A DNA stretch of 64,000 bases from CAZOVB01 sp046541415 (GCA_046541415.1 JBKHDI010000010.1:10690-74689); one strand, 5' to 3'; shown: positions 45,581 to 56,500, counted from the stretch's first letter. A program made the numbers and translations. Notes: generated by a model not told the origin, from the letters alone.

Positions 45581-46930
45581 CTACGGTTTGTTCGCCAAGG
45601 ACAGGTAGTAGTTCTGCAGCGGGGCCATGCGGCCTCGCTGGATCTCGGTCGTGGTGAATTCCGAGCTGTGGATCTGCAACTGGCTGCGTCGGTCCCGGTC
45701 CAGGGCCCATCCGGCCATGCCGAAGGCGATCGCACCGGTCAGCAGGAGTCCCCGCAGCCAGGCGGGCTTGCGCTGGCTGGGCCTCTGCCCCCGGCGGCGC
45801 CAGAGTTCCACGAGCAGGCGGATGGCCAGGAACCCTGCCGCAGCCAGGGCGGCGATCTCGGCTGCAAGTTTCCATTGGTTGCTGTCGGGACCTGCCTGGA
45901 AAGGCATGGCCGCGGCCCGGCCCGGGCCGCAACTGTGCAGCGCTTCGACCTCTGGATCCAGGCGAAGGGACAACTGGCCGGCGAGTTGCTGATCGTCGGC
46001 CATCTCGGCCACGAGCATCCCGTGGCCGACGGCCATTTTGCGGATCCGGTGCGCTTCGAGCAGTTCGTACTCCCGACAGGCCGAGATCGCCAGGATCAGC
46101 CCGAGCCTCTCGACCTGGCCCAGCAGGTCTCCTGCCCGATCGAAGCGTCCCTGGCGAGCCAGCTGGATCGACCGCCCGCACAGGGCAGAGGCGATTGTCT
46201 GTGCCGGACCAGCCGCCAGAGGCAGGGTCGCGTTCTGGAAGTGGATTGCCTCGTGACGGCTTGCTTCGCTGTTTCGCCGCAGCAGGATTTCCGTTCGTTT
46301 CTGGAGCAGCTCGTAGCTGCGCGGGCGGATCATTCCGCAGTCCAGGGCCTGTTGGAGGCAGTCCAGGGCCTGCTGGTAAGATTCGCCGTCCCGGATGCTC
46401 GCGTTCCAGGCACGCCATTCTGCGGTACCGGAACGGGTCTGCATCCTGTACTGCAATTGTTCATCTCGCTGCAGGCTGCACGCCCGGTCCAGCAGTGTAG
46501 CTGCCTGGAGCATGGGGTAGAACCCATTTCCCGGGTCGATCTGGCGGCCGCGCTGGAGCTTGGCCATCCATTTGCTGGAATGTTCGGGCTGTCCGTGCTG
46601 GTTCTGCAGGCAATCGGGACTGCAGCAGAGGATGGCATTGATGTAGTTGCCGTAGCAATCCGCGTCGCCGGGGAACTTCTCTGCCACCGCCCGCGCGCGG
46701 TCCAAAGAAGAGCAGTCGTGGTTGATCCCTCCGTCCAGGAGCATCTGTTCCTGGCGGCTGTGAGATTTTAACAAGCTCGTCCAGTAGGTCGGCCCCGGCA
46801 GGGCCCAGACTACCGCCAGCCCCGTGCAAAGGGCAGCCAGCAACAGTGTCCGGATGGTGATCCCCCCGTTGTCGGGTTGGATATCGCCAATACCTGCCCC
46901 ATTGTCCCGTCTATCTTCCCTTTTCGGCAA
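45581..46930 (-). CDS. Membrane protein of unknown function with TPR-like helices
   Basis: 449 residues. A hydrophobic helix near the N-terminus (about 27-46), a long soluble helical part with paired helices that resemble degenerate TPRs (SYQQALDCLQQALDCGMI; RQGRFDRAGDLLGQVERLG), then two further helices near the C-terminus (about 355-375 and 393-410). The start is TTG with GGGAG 6 bases upstream; no in-frame ATG is available before the first helix. I do not recognise the family. It converges with the PHP-like gene with four bases between. Confidence 0.6.
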   Translation of the reverse strand: MPKREDRRDNGAGIGDIQPDNGGITIRTLLLAALCTGLAVVWALPGPTYWTSLLKSHSRQEQMLLDGGINHDCSSLDRARAVAEKFPGDADCYGNYINAILCCSPDCLQNQHGQPEHSSKWMAKLQRGRQIDPGNGFYPMLQAATLLDRACSLQRDEQLQYRMQTRSGTAEWRAWNASIRDGESYQQALDCLQQALDCGMIRPRSYELLQKRTEILLRRNSEASRHEAIHFQNATLPLAAGPAQTIASALCGRSIQLARQGRFDRAGDLLGQVERLGLILAISACREYELLEAHRIRKMAVGHGMLVAEMADDQQLAGQLSLRLDPEVEALHSCGPGRAAAMPFQAGPDSNQWKLAAEIAALAAAGFLAIRLLVELWRRRGQRPSQRKPAWLRGLLLTGAIAFGMAGWALDRDRRSQLQIHSSEFTTTEIQRGRMAPLQNYYLSLANKP

Positions 46931-47051
46931 GCTCTGCTCCCATCAGAATCTGCAACACTGTGTCCGGCCCCGGTGAGCATAGACGCAGCAGCCCGTCGTT
47001 TGATTCCGAAAAATGCATTAATAGCGCATACAGACAGAATCCTTCCGGCTC

Positions 47052-47816
47052 TCAGACCGTCAGCAACGTCCCTGCTGTGTAACGATCTGCCACGTGCAGC
47101 TGCGCCTCGGCCCCGCAGAAGTGGCGGTGGACGGTCAGGGCCTTGGAAGGGCAGTTGTTCTCGGCTGAAAGGTGACCGATGCAAGCCCAGGCGAGGTTTC
47201 GTCCGGCCGAGGCGAGCAGTTGGGCCGCTTCGATGTTCGACAGGTGGCCGGCCGGTCCGGAAATCCGCCGCTTCAGAAAGGCCGGGTAAGGCCCGCCGGC
47301 CAGCATGTCCGGGTCATAGTTGCTCTCGACCAGCACAGCCGAGCAGGAGCGGATGGCCTCGTCCAGGCCGAGAAAGACGTGGCCGAGGTCGGTGAAGATA
47401 CCCACGCGCGTGCTGCCGTCATCGACGATGAAGGCGGCCCCGTCGGCTGCGTCATGCGGCGTGGGAATGCTCTGGATGGTCAGATCCCCGATCTGCAGAC
47501 TCTTGCCGGCAGAGAAGGTCCGGACCCGGTCCATCCTGCCCAGCTGGTTGCGCCTCTGGGCAGCCCGGAGCGTCTTGTCCGTTGCCCAGACATCCAGCTC
47601 GAACTTCCGCTGGAAAATGCCCATCGACCGGGTGTGATCCGAATGGTCGTGCGAGATCAGTACGGCGTCGACATCGCGGATCTCCAAGCCATGGCCTGCC
47701 AGGCGCAGCTCGGCCTGGCGGCCGGAGATCCCCGCGTCGATCAGGATCTGGGTCTCATCGCTGGCGAGGTAGAGGCAATTGCCGTTCGAGCCGGATTGCA
47801 GGGAACAGAATCGCAT
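47052..47816 (-). CDS. YycJ-type MBL-fold metal-dependent hydrolase
   Basis: 254 residues of the metallo-beta-lactamase fold, YycJ/WalJ family. It opens MRFCSLQSGSNGNCLYL, has the metal motif ISHDHSDHTRSMG, the second site TPHDAADG, LVESNYDP and GHLSNIEAA, ending at GHLSAENN. Family members are 5'-3' double-strand DNA exonucleases or related hydrolases; no WalK/WalR genes are near, so a role with that system cannot be claimed. The start ATG at 47816 directly precedes the family N-terminus. Confidence 0.88.
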   Translation of the reverse strand: MRFCSLQSGSNGNCLYLASDETQILIDAGISGRQAELRLAGHGLEIRDVDAVLISHDHSDHTRSMGIFQRKFELDVWATDKTLRAAQRRNQLGRMDRVRTFSAGKSLQIGDLTIQSIPTPHDAADGAAFIVDDGSTRVGIFTDLGHVFLGLDEAIRSCSAVLVESNYDPDMLAGGPYPAFLKRRISGPAGHLSNIEAAQLLASAGRNLAWACIGHLSAENNCPSKALTVHRHFCGAEAQLHVADRYTAGTLLTV

Positions 47817-47905
47817 GCGGGCATTGTAGCAGCAGGGGCGGGCCCAGGCAAAACCCGGCTGCTTTCTGTTGGATTCTCCACGCCCCGCGCGGTACACCAC
47901 GGGCC

Positions 47906-48466
47906 ATGGATATTCACATGGTAGAGTCTCAGCCGGCCGAGAAGACCACCCTGGACGACGTGCGCGGGATGGTGGCCCTGTCGGCCCGGGTCTGGCCCGA
48001 CGAGGTCGACGACGTCGAGGCGACGGCCCGGCGGATCCATGAGAAGGGCCCGGGCGAACCGGACTGGCGGAACTGGTGGATTCGACGGAACGGGCAGATC
48101 GTGGCCAAGGCCCACACCTTCGCCCGGACCATCCAGGATGACAGCGCACCGCTGCGGATCCTCGCCCTGGCAGGGGTCTGCACCGATCCGGCCTGTCGAG
48201 GCGAAGGTCTGGCCAAGGCGATCGTCGAGGGCGCGTTGGCGCTGGTCGACAGCGGCCAGTACCCGGCGGCGCTTTTCCAGACCAGCTCGGCCGTCGCACC
48301 CTTCTACGAGAAGCTCGGGGCCTTGCGGATTCCCAACGAGGTGGTCAATTCGCTCAACACCGAGGACCCCAAGGCCAACCCATTCTGGGACGACGTGGTG
48401 ATGTGGTACCCCTCGGTCGGCCAGCTGCCCGTCGGCCCGATCGACCTGCAAGGCCCGGGTTACTGA
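47906..48466 (+). CDS. GNAT-family N-acetyltransferase
   Basis: 186 residues of the GNAT fold. The acetyl-CoA loop is GVCTDPACRGEGLAKAIVEGAL (about 90-111), a good match to the R/Q-x-x-G-x-G/A pattern, and SSAVAPFYEKLGAL is the usual strand-6/alpha-4 segment. The acceptor is unknown. Two ATGs are possible (47906 and 47918), neither with a clear ribosome site; the first is listed. The following FAD gene begins 85 bases later. Confidence 0.85.
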   Translation: MDIHMVESQPAEKTTLDDVRGMVALSARVWPDEVDDVEATARRIHEKGPGEPDWRNWWIRRNGQIVAKAHTFARTIQDDSAPLRILALAGVCTDPACRGEGLAKAIVEGALALVDSGQYPAALFQTSSAVAPFYEKLGALRIPNEVVNSLNTEDPKANPFWDDVVMWYPSVGQLPVGPIDLQGPGY

Positions 48467-48551
48467 CAGCTCAAAGCCCTTGCATCGGGGCGGGGTTTGG
48501 GTCAGAATGCGTTTCTCGCGCCGTGTTAGCCCTCACCCAGGAGCCCGCAGT

Positions 48552-49859
48552 ATGTCCTCCATCCAGTACCGCAAAGACCAGTCCATCCCCGTCATCGCCT
48601 CGCCGGAAGTCGCCGTCATCGGCGGCGGGCCCGGCGGGATCGGCGCCGCCGTCTTCGCCGCCCGGGCCGGGGCCAGGACGCTGCTGATCGAGCGATACGG
48701 ATACCTGGGAGGCATGGCCGCTGCCGGTGAAGTCCACCCCTTCATGCCCAACCACGCGGGGGGCAAGTGCCTCGACAAGCCCGTCTACGTCGAGTGGGTC
48801 CAGGCCATGCGAGGCTACATGCCCCAAGGGTACAACCAGCCGGTCGATGGGGAAATCCCCGACGGTAACGCGCGCGTGATCAGCAAAGACGCCGCCATGC
48901 TCGCCGCCGAAGACCTCTGCCTCTCTGCCGGGGCCGAGTTGCTCTACCATCACAGCCTGGCCGACGTGATCGCAAGCGACGGCAAGATCGAAGCGATCGT
49001 GCTGCTGAGCAAGTCGGGCCTGACGGCCGTGACGGCAGAGTGCTTCGTCGACGCCACCGGCGACGCAGACCTGGCCGCCTGGGCAGGCTGCCCGATCGAG
49101 GTCGGCGGGCCCAGCGGGCACTGTCAGCCCATGACGCTCTGCTTCAAACTCGGCGGGGTCGACAAGTCCCGCACGCCGGGGCGCAGGGAAGTCACCGAAC
49201 TGTACCACCAGGCCCGCGAGGCCGGGCAGATCGACTGCGTCCGCGAGGACGTGCTGCAGTTCGAGTGGGTCCTGGACGACGTGGTGCACTTCAACACCAC
49301 GCGGGTGATCCACAAGTCGGGCATCAGCGGGGCTGAACTCAGCGCCGCCGAGATCGACGCCCGGCGTCAGCTGCGCGAGTACCTGCAGTTTTTCCGCAAT
49401 CACGTGCCCGGCTACGAAAAGGCATACGTCTTCTCCGTGGCCCATCACGTCGGCGTCCGGGAGACCCGGCGGGTCAAGGGCAAGGCCTACCTGGTCAAGC
49501 AGGACTTCGTGGATGCATCGAAGTTCGACGACGCCATCGCCCGCGTGCATTACCCCATCGACATCCACAACCCCGACGGACAGGGCACCGAGCACCTGCG
49601 ACTCGAGGCCGACGAATACTACGAGATCCCCTACGGCTGCATCGTGCCCGAAGCGTGCGACAACCTGCTGATTGCGGGGCGGCCGATCTCGGTCGACCAC
49701 GCGGTGCACAGTTCCATGCGGGTCATGCCCCCGGCGATGTCTGTGGGCCAGGCGGCCGGGCTGGCCGCGGCGACGGCGGCCAAATCCCACAACAAGCCCG
49801 CCGACCTGGACGGCAGGCAGATCCGCGCGACACTGCAGGAAATGGGCGCGTACCTGTAA
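48552..49859 (+). CDS. FAD-dependent oxidoreductase (FAD_oxidored family)
   Basis: 435 residues. The dinucleotide fold is VAVIGGGPGGIGAAVFAARAG (about 20-40), followed by LLIERYGYLGG, the FAD segment FVDATGDADLAAWAG, and the C-terminal NLLIAGRPISVDHAVHSSMRVMPPAMSVGQAAGLAAA, the signature of the FAD_oxidored group that planctomycetes carry in many copies. Substrate unknown; relatives often sit beside carbohydrate genes. Not membrane-bound. The next gene converges 7 bases away. Confidence 0.9.
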   Translation: MSSIQYRKDQSIPVIASPEVAVIGGGPGGIGAAVFAARAGARTLLIERYGYLGGMAAAGEVHPFMPNHAGGKCLDKPVYVEWVQAMRGYMPQGYNQPVDGEIPDGNARVISKDAAMLAAEDLCLSAGAELLYHHSLADVIASDGKIEAIVLLSKSGLTAVTAECFVDATGDADLAAWAGCPIEVGGPSGHCQPMTLCFKLGGVDKSRTPGRREVTELYHQAREAGQIDCVREDVLQFEWVLDDVVHFNTTRVIHKSGISGAELSAAEIDARRQLREYLQFFRNHVPGYEKAYVFSVAHHVGVRETRRVKGKAYLVKQDFVDASKFDDAIARVHYPIDIHNPDGQGTEHLRLEADEYYEIPYGCIVPEACDNLLIAGRPISVDHAVHSSMRVMPPAMSVGQAAGLAAATAAKSHNKPADLDGRQIRATLQEMGAYL

Positions 49860-49866
49860 AGGAAGG

Positions 49867-51123
49867 TCAGTCCTCGTCGCCCCCCGCCTCGGCGGCCGCC
49901 CTGCGGGCATCGTCGCAGTCAACCGGGGCGATCTCCAGCGTCCGCGGGCCCAGCAGCGAGATCGCCCAGGCCCCGGCCGGGGCAGTCAGCAATATCGCCA
50001 GCACAGCCATCGCCAGGATCAACTCGCCCGGGGCGGTGTCCATCCCCGCCGCGGACATCGCCGCCAGGGGCACTGCGCCGATGGCCGCCTGGACGGTGGC
50101 CTTGGGCAGGTAGGCGACGTTGACGAACAGCCTCTCTCGAGCTGTCAGGTCGCTGCCGAGCAGGCTCAGCCAGACCCCGCCGCTTCGGGCCAGCAGGCCG
50201 ATGAGAATCACCCCTGCCCCGGCCAGCCCCGCCTCCCAGGCCACCGGCAGGTTCACCTGCGCGCCGACCAGCGTAAACAGCAGGATCTCGGCCAGGATCC
50301 ACACCTTGCCCAGCTTGGCCGATATCTCGTGGGCCATCCGCTCGCGACGCTCCAGGAAGATCACCCCGATCGCCATCGCCGAGACCAGCGCGGCAAAAGG
50401 CAGCCACCCGGCCAGGACGTGCTGCAGGCGGAGCAACAGCAGCGACGCCGCCACGATCGCCAGCACCCGCTTGGTCGCCCGCGGATTGAAGCGGTCGAAC
50501 AGGCGATACAGCCCCCAGCCGACCAGCAGGCCCACAGCCACACCCAGGACAATCGAAATCGGGATCCCCGCCAGCTGCCAGGCCAGGTTCGCCTCGACTC
50601 CGGTGTACAGGCCGACCATCACGCCGAAAACGACAATCACGTAAACATCGTCAACCGAGCTGGCCGCCAGAACCATCGTCGGAATGCCCTTCCGGGCCCC
50701 GCGCCGCTGCTGGATCAAGCCGATCATCATCGGAACCACCACAGCCGGTGAAACCGCTGCCAGCACCGAGCCCAGCAGGGCTGCGCCCATCGTCGAAAGC
50801 CCCAGCAGACGGGGCCCAGCCAGGGTAATCGCCCCGATCTCCAGGCTGGCCGGAACAAATGCCAGCAGCAGCGCCCGGCCTCCGACGCGGTGCAGAACGC
50901 TGCGGCTGAGCTCGAAGCCCGCCCGCAGCAGAATCACGATCAACGCCATCAGCCGCAGGTCCTGACCGACGCCCAGCAGCTCCGGATCGATCCACCCCAG
51001 CACGTAAGGCCCGAAGACAACGCCCGCCAGGAGCATCCCCACCAGGCCCGGTATCCGCACCTTGCCCAGCAGCCACGCGCCCAGGAGAGAAACCAGAATC
51101 AACTCCGCAATGCTCGTCGCCAT
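49867..51123 (-). CDS. CPA2-type cation:proton antiporter
   Basis: Integral membrane exchanger of 418 residues with about 12 helices, Kef/NapA-like. It has the GLVGMLLAGVVFGP segment in helix 2 and the discontinuous-helix region SSVDDVYVIVVFG near residue 155, with the Asp pair in place of the ND/DD transport motif. The C-terminal ~25 residues are acidic, with no RCK (TrkA_N) domain. It exchanges Na+ or K+ for protons; cations are not determined. Start 51123 has GGTGGAG 5 bases upstream. Confidence 0.86.
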   Translation of the reverse strand: MATSIAELILVSLLGAWLLGKVRIPGLVGMLLAGVVFGPYVLGWIDPELLGVGQDLRLMALIVILLRAGFELSRSVLHRVGGRALLLAFVPASLEIGAITLAGPRLLGLSTMGAALLGSVLAAVSPAVVVPMMIGLIQQRRGARKGIPTMVLAASSVDDVYVIVVFGVMVGLYTGVEANLAWQLAGIPISIVLGVAVGLLVGWGLYRLFDRFNPRATKRVLAIVAASLLLLRLQHVLAGWLPFAALVSAMAIGVIFLERRERMAHEISAKLGKVWILAEILLFTLVGAQVNLPVAWEAGLAGAGVILIGLLARSGGVWLSLLGSDLTARERLFVNVAYLPKATVQAAIGAVPLAAMSAAGMDTAPGELILAMAVLAILLTAPAGAWAISLLGPRTLEIAPVDCDDARRAAAEAGGDED

Positions 51124-51285
51124 CAGACTCCACCTGCAAAAGGTCCCGGTCCGGACCATATCCTCCCCCGACACGCCGTACAAGCCTCGCCTCGACTATG
51201 GCCGGTGTGTTCCTTCCTCGCCGGGCACGCCGTAGCCGTATCCCGGCGTATTGAGCCAGGACGTAACTGCCTTCGTGTAGAAACA

Positions 51286-51321
51286 CTGCAGCCCGTCACC
51301 TCTCCCGGCGACGGGCTGCAG
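51286..51321 (-). terminator. Strong hairpin after the PEP-CTERM gene
   Basis: CTGCAGCCCGTC (51286-51297) and GACGGGCTGCAG (51310-51321) form a perfect 12-bp stem, 25 bases beyond the PEP-CTERM stop on the minus strand. Only a short T-run (TTT) follows, so it may act as a terminator or an mRNA 3'-end stabiliser. Confidence 0.65.
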
Positions 51322-51346
51322 GAAACCTTCTCGGAGTCTTGTATTT

Positions 51347-53074
51347 TCAGCGTTTGCGGCGTCTGAGCAGGGCCAGGCCACCCAGTGCCAGCAGGGACAG
51401 ACAGGCCGGTTCGGGCACGACGTTGCCAGCCCCGCCGTTGTAGAGATACTCCACTTGCTCTTGGGTGAGCTTGCCGCGATAGATGGCCAGGTCGTCCAAC
51501 CAGCCGCCGAAGAAGTCGCCGGGGTCAGAGCCGTCATATTCCATGCCGAGTTGCATGAACGCTGCAGCGTCCCAGTCGATGACCTTCGAGGTAAAGCCGG
51601 GCAGCACGGTCCCGTCGACATAGACAACCTGCTCGCCGGTCTCGCCGTCGTGGACTACCGCCAGGTGGTGCCACTTCTGGTCATTGAAGTCGGCTCCGGG
51701 TGCCGAACTGGTGGTATCGATAAAGATACCGCCGGTTTCCGGGTCGATGCCGATCCGGTAGAGGTTGCCCGAGGCAGTATTGGATCCAACAAAAAGGCTG
51801 TTCCAGGTGTACGTGCCAACCTGGTCGCCGTGGTCGGTCTTGAACCAGAGGCTTACGGAAGTGTCATCTCCAGTGGACAACTCATCGAGAACCGAGTCGA
51901 TCTCCACGTACTGCCCGAAGCTACTTTGCAGTGATGTATATGCGTTGAGCGTTCCGTCTTCTATCAGACGCAGGGCCCCGTCGCCCAGCTTGACACTGTC
52001 TGTCGCAATGCCGGGCAGACCGTGGTCGATCCCGCTGGTGCCGACAAACTTCCGGGCCGATCCGTCATGCCCGTTGCCGCTGGCGTCGGTCAGGCCGGTG
52101 GCGGTGTCGAACGGATAGTAGGCCAGTAAAACAGCCGGAGTGATTTCTTCGATTGCGGCCGGAACCATCACCCGCGAGCCTTGCCGGCCGTAGCCAACGA
52201 CGTCGAAAGCGTACGAACCATCTTCGATGTTAACGCCAAGGGTGACGGTCGAGTAGGCGTTGTCTGCGACCGGGTCCGTGCCTCCCCCTACGTTACCAAC
52301 GGTGGTCATGTAGTGGATGCCGTTGATCTGGGAGTACCCGCCGGAGTGATGGTGCCCCTGAAAGACGGCTTGGACTTGGCCGTCGGCCTCGAGGATGCTG
52401 CGCACCTGCGTGCCGTTCTTGACGTTCAAACTGTCAGAGTCGGGCCTGTCGAGCGTCTGGTGGATGAAGATGACGGTCGGGGCCTCGACTGCGGCCAGAT
52501 CGGTGGCCAGCCATTCCAGTTGCTGCTGGGGGATGTTTGCGTCGGTCCAGTCAAAATTCCCGCTGTCATAGGCCGTCCCGTCGGAGGTGAAGCAGGCGTC
52601 CAGTGTGACAAAGTGCACGCCGTTATGGTTGAAGGAGTAATACGTGCTGCTGGGATCAATGCCCGTGTTGGTCACGCGGGCCTGGAAGTCCGTCTTGGAG
52701 ATCGAATCCAAGTCATGGTTGCCCAGTACGTGGTAGGTCGGGCCGGTGTAGGTCTGGTAGACGGCCTCGACCTCTTCGAGGTACTGCTTGGTGGTCTGAG
52801 GGTTGGGGGTAGGGTACTGGTCTTTGAAATCGCCGAGTTCCACGACGAAATCCACGCCGAGATCGTTCATGTGATCAGCGAAAACCTGCGTTTTGTCCAG
52901 CGCGGCGGAATAGTATCTGCCCGTATCGGGCCGGTTGGCATGGTGGATGTCGGCGATCAGGCCGAAGGTCAGCATCGACTGATACCCTGCAGGCAGTTGG
53001 GCGTTGGTTTGCTGGGCGGTCCAGCAGCAGACGATGGCGGCCAGAAAGACTCCAAAGCGGAATGGTTTTCTCAC
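51347..53074 (-). CDS. PEP-CTERM metallophosphoesterase with LamG-like domain
   Basis: Exported, surface-sorted protein of 575 residues. Signal peptide, then a calcineurin-like phosphoesterase domain: GLIADIHHANR, VELGDFKD, LGNHDLDS, IHQTLDR and FQGHHHSGG supply the two-metal ligands. A LamG/concanavalin-like domain follows (about 340-545: YYPFDTATGLTDASGNGHDGS; WHHLAVVHDGETGEQVVYVDG), and the chain ends in PEP-CTERM (VPEPACLSLLALGGLALLRRRKR), cut by an exosortase and anchored to exopolysaccharide. The start is the GTG at 53074, with AAGGAG 6 bases before it; an ATG at 53092 lies upstream of that site and has none. The phosphoester substrate is unknown. Confidence 0.9.
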   Translation of the reverse strand: MRKPFRFGVFLAAIVCCWTAQQTNAQLPAGYQSMLTFGLIADIHHANRPDTGRYYSAALDKTQVFADHMNDLGVDFVVELGDFKDQYPTPNPQTTKQYLEEVEAVYQTYTGPTYHVLGNHDLDSISKTDFQARVTNTGIDPSSTYYSFNHNGVHFVTLDACFTSDGTAYDSGNFDWTDANIPQQQLEWLATDLAAVEAPTVIFIHQTLDRPDSDSLNVKNGTQVRSILEADGQVQAVFQGHHHSGGYSQINGIHYMTTVGNVGGGTDPVADNAYSTVTLGVNIEDGSYAFDVVGYGRQGSRVMVPAAIEEITPAVLLAYYPFDTATGLTDASGNGHDGSARKFVGTSGIDHGLPGIATDSVKLGDGALRLIEDGTLNAYTSLQSSFGQYVEIDSVLDELSTGDDTSVSLWFKTDHGDQVGTYTWNSLFVGSNTASGNLYRIGIDPETGGIFIDTTSSAPGADFNDQKWHHLAVVHDGETGEQVVYVDGTVLPGFTSKVIDWDAAAFMQLGMEYDGSDPGDFFGGWLDDLAIYRGKLTQEQVEYLYNGGAGNVVPEPACLSLLALGGLALLRRRKR

Positions 53075-53582
53075 GGTAGGCTCCTTTTGCATCAGGAATG
53101 ATTGCGCGTGTCGTTCTCGTTTGACGACCAGAGCGAAAGGTAGCGAGATTCTGTTAGCGTGGCGCATGCAACTGAAGAACTCTCGGAAAACGTTCTGCAA
53201 CCATATAATTTACATTGGCTTAGCGTCTTGTTACCAAACATCATTAACCAACGCAGAAACGGACCTTGCACTGCGAGAGTTGCACCGACGCTAGGGAGAA
53301 AAGATGCAGATACCAGCAGGAGGCCCTTCACCCGACCAAGACGGCAAGGGCCCGGCGCACAACTCGAATGGAGAAGCAGTACAAGAGCTTCTTGGTTGCT
53401 CTCGACGAGTTTCAGAACCATAGAGCAAAGATCCGGAATCGACCTTCGCTGACGGCAAAGGGCCGTTGTTGCTGAAATCTCGCCCCGGATCTTGGAGGCG
53501 CGTTGATTGGCTGGTATGATGGCCCACACGCGGGGCGCGGGCCCCAGGGACCCAAGCATCTCAGCCGACACGGACGGAGCCG
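53075..53582. other. Intergenic region upstream of dnaE
   Basis: About 500 bases, clearly more AT-rich than the rest around 53200-53260. Nothing recognisable is encoded. It should contain the promoter of the PEP-CTERM gene and the dnaE promoter at 53492-53520. Confidence 0.5.
53492..53520 (+). promoter_or_regulatory. Putative dnaE promoter
   Basis: TTGGAG (53492-53497) and TATGAT (53515-53520) are 17 bases apart; the -10 matches the sigma-70 consensus at 5 of 6 positions and is preceded by TGG (extended -10). Start of transcription near 53527, 56 bases before dnaE. Confidence 0.6.
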
Positions 53583-56500
53583 ATGAGCGAATTCTGCCAC
53601 CTGCACGTACACTCGCACTATTCCCTGCTGGACGGGGGAAACCGCATCAAGGACCTGGTAACCACCGCCAAGGCCCACGGGATGAAATCCTTGGCCCTGA
53701 CGGACCACGGTAACCTCTTCGGGGCGGTCGACTTCTACACCACCTGCAAGGCCGAGGGCATCAAGCCGATTCTGGGCATGGAAGCCTACATCAGCCCGAC
53801 CACCCGCTTCGACAAGGACATGAAAATGTCCGACGCCAGCTACCACCTGCTGCTGGTGGCGATGAACCAGGCCGGCTGGAAGAACCTGCTGCGCCTCTCC
53901 AGCCGCGCGTACCTGGAGGGCTTCTACTACAAACCGCGGATCGACCGGGAAATCCTGGCCGAGTTCAGCGAAGGATTGATCTGCACCACCGCCTGCATCG
54001 GCGGGGAGGTGCCCCAGGCCATCCTTCGCAACGACCCGGCCGGGGCCAGGAAGATCGCTGGACAGTACCTGGACATCTTCGGGCCCGAGCGGTTCTTCAT
54101 CGAGGTCCAGAACCAGGGCGAGGAGGACCAGAACCGCGCCAACCCCGAGCTGATCAAGCTGGCGGGCGAGCTGGGCGTCGGGACCGTCGGGACCAACGAC
54201 GTGCACTTTTTGACCCGCGACGCCAAGGCCTCCCACCAGGTGCTCACGTGCATCTCGACGGGCAAGACCCTGGACGACGATACCAAGCTGGCCTACTCGC
54301 CCGAACTGTACCTCAAGAGCGTCGAGGAGATGCACGAGACGCTCAAGCACTTCCCCGATGCGATTGGCTCGACGATGCAGATCGCCGAGATGTGCGACCT
54401 GGACCTGGACTTCACCGAAAAGCACCTGCCGGTGTTCAAGACGCCCCACGGCGAGGACGACAACGGCTACCTGCGGAAACTGGCGTATGAAGGCCTGGAA
54501 CGGCGGTTCGACGGCGAGCAGATCCCCGATGACTACAAGCAGCGGCTGGACCGCGAGTTGGGGGTCATCGAGGACAAGGGCTACAGCTCGTACTTCCTGA
54601 TCGTCAACGACTTCGTCCAGTACGCCCGCCAGCACGGCATCCCGTCGGCACCCAGGGGTTCGGGTGTGGCCACGCTGCTGGGGTACTGTCTGGGCATCGC
54701 CGATGTCGACCCGATGCAGTACGGCCTGCTGTTCGAGCGGTTTACCGACCCGGCCCGACAGGAAGACCCCGATATCGACATCGACATCTGCCAGGAGGGC
54801 CGCGGCAAGGTCATTCAATACGTCCGCGAGAAATACGGCCACGTCGCGCAGATCATCACCTACGGAACGCTGAAAGCCAAGGCCGTCATCCGCGACGTCG
54901 GACGCGTGATGAACATCCCGCTGGATGAAGTCGACGCGATCAGCAAGCTGGTCCCCGAAGGGCCGAAAGTCACCCTGGACAAGGCCCTGGAGACCGAACC
55001 GGACCTCAAGAAACTCTACGAAACCGACGACCGCGTCCGGCGGATGATCGATTACGGCAAGCGCCTCGAAGGCCTGGCCCGCCACAGCGGCATCCACGCC
55101 GCCGGGGTCATCGTCTGCGATGAGCCGCTGGAAGACCTCATCCCGCTCTGCAGGCAGACCGACAGCGAAGACGCGGTGACCCAGTGGGACGGCCCGACGT
55201 GCGAAAAAGCGGGCATGATGAAGATGGACTTCCTCGGCCTGCGGACGCTGACGATTATCCAGCGGGCCCGAGAACTGGTCAAAGAGACCACCGGCAAGGA
55301 CATCGACCCCGAGAAACTGCCCCTGGACGATGCGAAAGTCTTCCAGCTGTTCTGCGAGGGACGCACCGACGGGGTGTTCCAGTTTGAATCCGACGGCATG
55401 AAGAACGTCCTGCTGCAGATGCAACCGGAGCGGATCGAGGGCCTCATCGCCGCCAACGCGATGTACCGCCCGGGGCCGATGGAACTGATCCCCACCTACT
55501 GTGCCCGCAAACGCAAGGAAGAGGAGATCCCGTCGGTCCACCCGCTGGTCGATGACCTGCTGGCAGAGACGTACGGCATCATGGCCTACCAGGAGCAGGT
55601 CATGCAGGTGCTCAACCGCCTGGGCAAGCTGCCTCTGAACCGCGCCCTTACGCTGATCAAGGCGATTTCCAAGAAGAAGGAAAAGGTCATCGCCGCCGAG
55701 AAGCCCAACTTCCTGGACGGCGCGGAGGAAAACGGCATCGCCCGCAGCGAGGCTGAGAAGCTCTTCGACCTGATCCTGAAGTTCGCCGGGTACGGTTTCA
55801 ACAAGGCCCACTCGACGCGGTATGCGATCGTGGCCTACCAGACGGCCTACTTCAAGGTGCACTACCCGCGTCAGTTCCTGGCTGCGACGCTGACGTTCGA
55901 ATGCGGCGATACCGACAAGGTCGTCCAGTACATGGCCGAGGCAAGGCGGATGGGTATCGAGATCCTCCCGCCGGATATCAACACGTGCGGCTCGGCCTTT
56001 GCGGTCGACGGCGAGGCGGTGCGGTTCGGGCTTTCGGCAGTCAAGGGCGTGGGGGCCAAGGCAGTCGATGCCATCGTCGAGGCAAGGCAGGAACACGGTT
56101 CGTTCAGCGATCTCTACGACTTCTGCGAAAACGTCGACCTGCGGGCGGTCAACAAGTCCACCATCGAGGCGCTGATCAAGTGTGGAGCGTTCGACGCCCT
56201 GGGCGCCTCGCGTGCGGCGATGACCGAGGGCCTGGCCCAGGCCATCGAGGTCGGCCAGTCGGCGGCCCGGGAGAAGAAGTCCGGGCAGATGAGCTTCTTC
56301 GGCGGGGGCGGACTGCTCGGCGAAACCGAGGCCGACAAACCTCCCGTGCGCTTCCCCGACGTCGAACCGTGGTCGGAAACCGAACTGCTCCAGGCCGAGA
56401 AGGAGACCCTCGGGTTCTACATCACCTCGCATCCGCTGGTGAAGTTCGCCCGGGAGATCGAGTCGCTCTCCCAGCCTTCCGGGGTGAACCTCTCGCGGCT

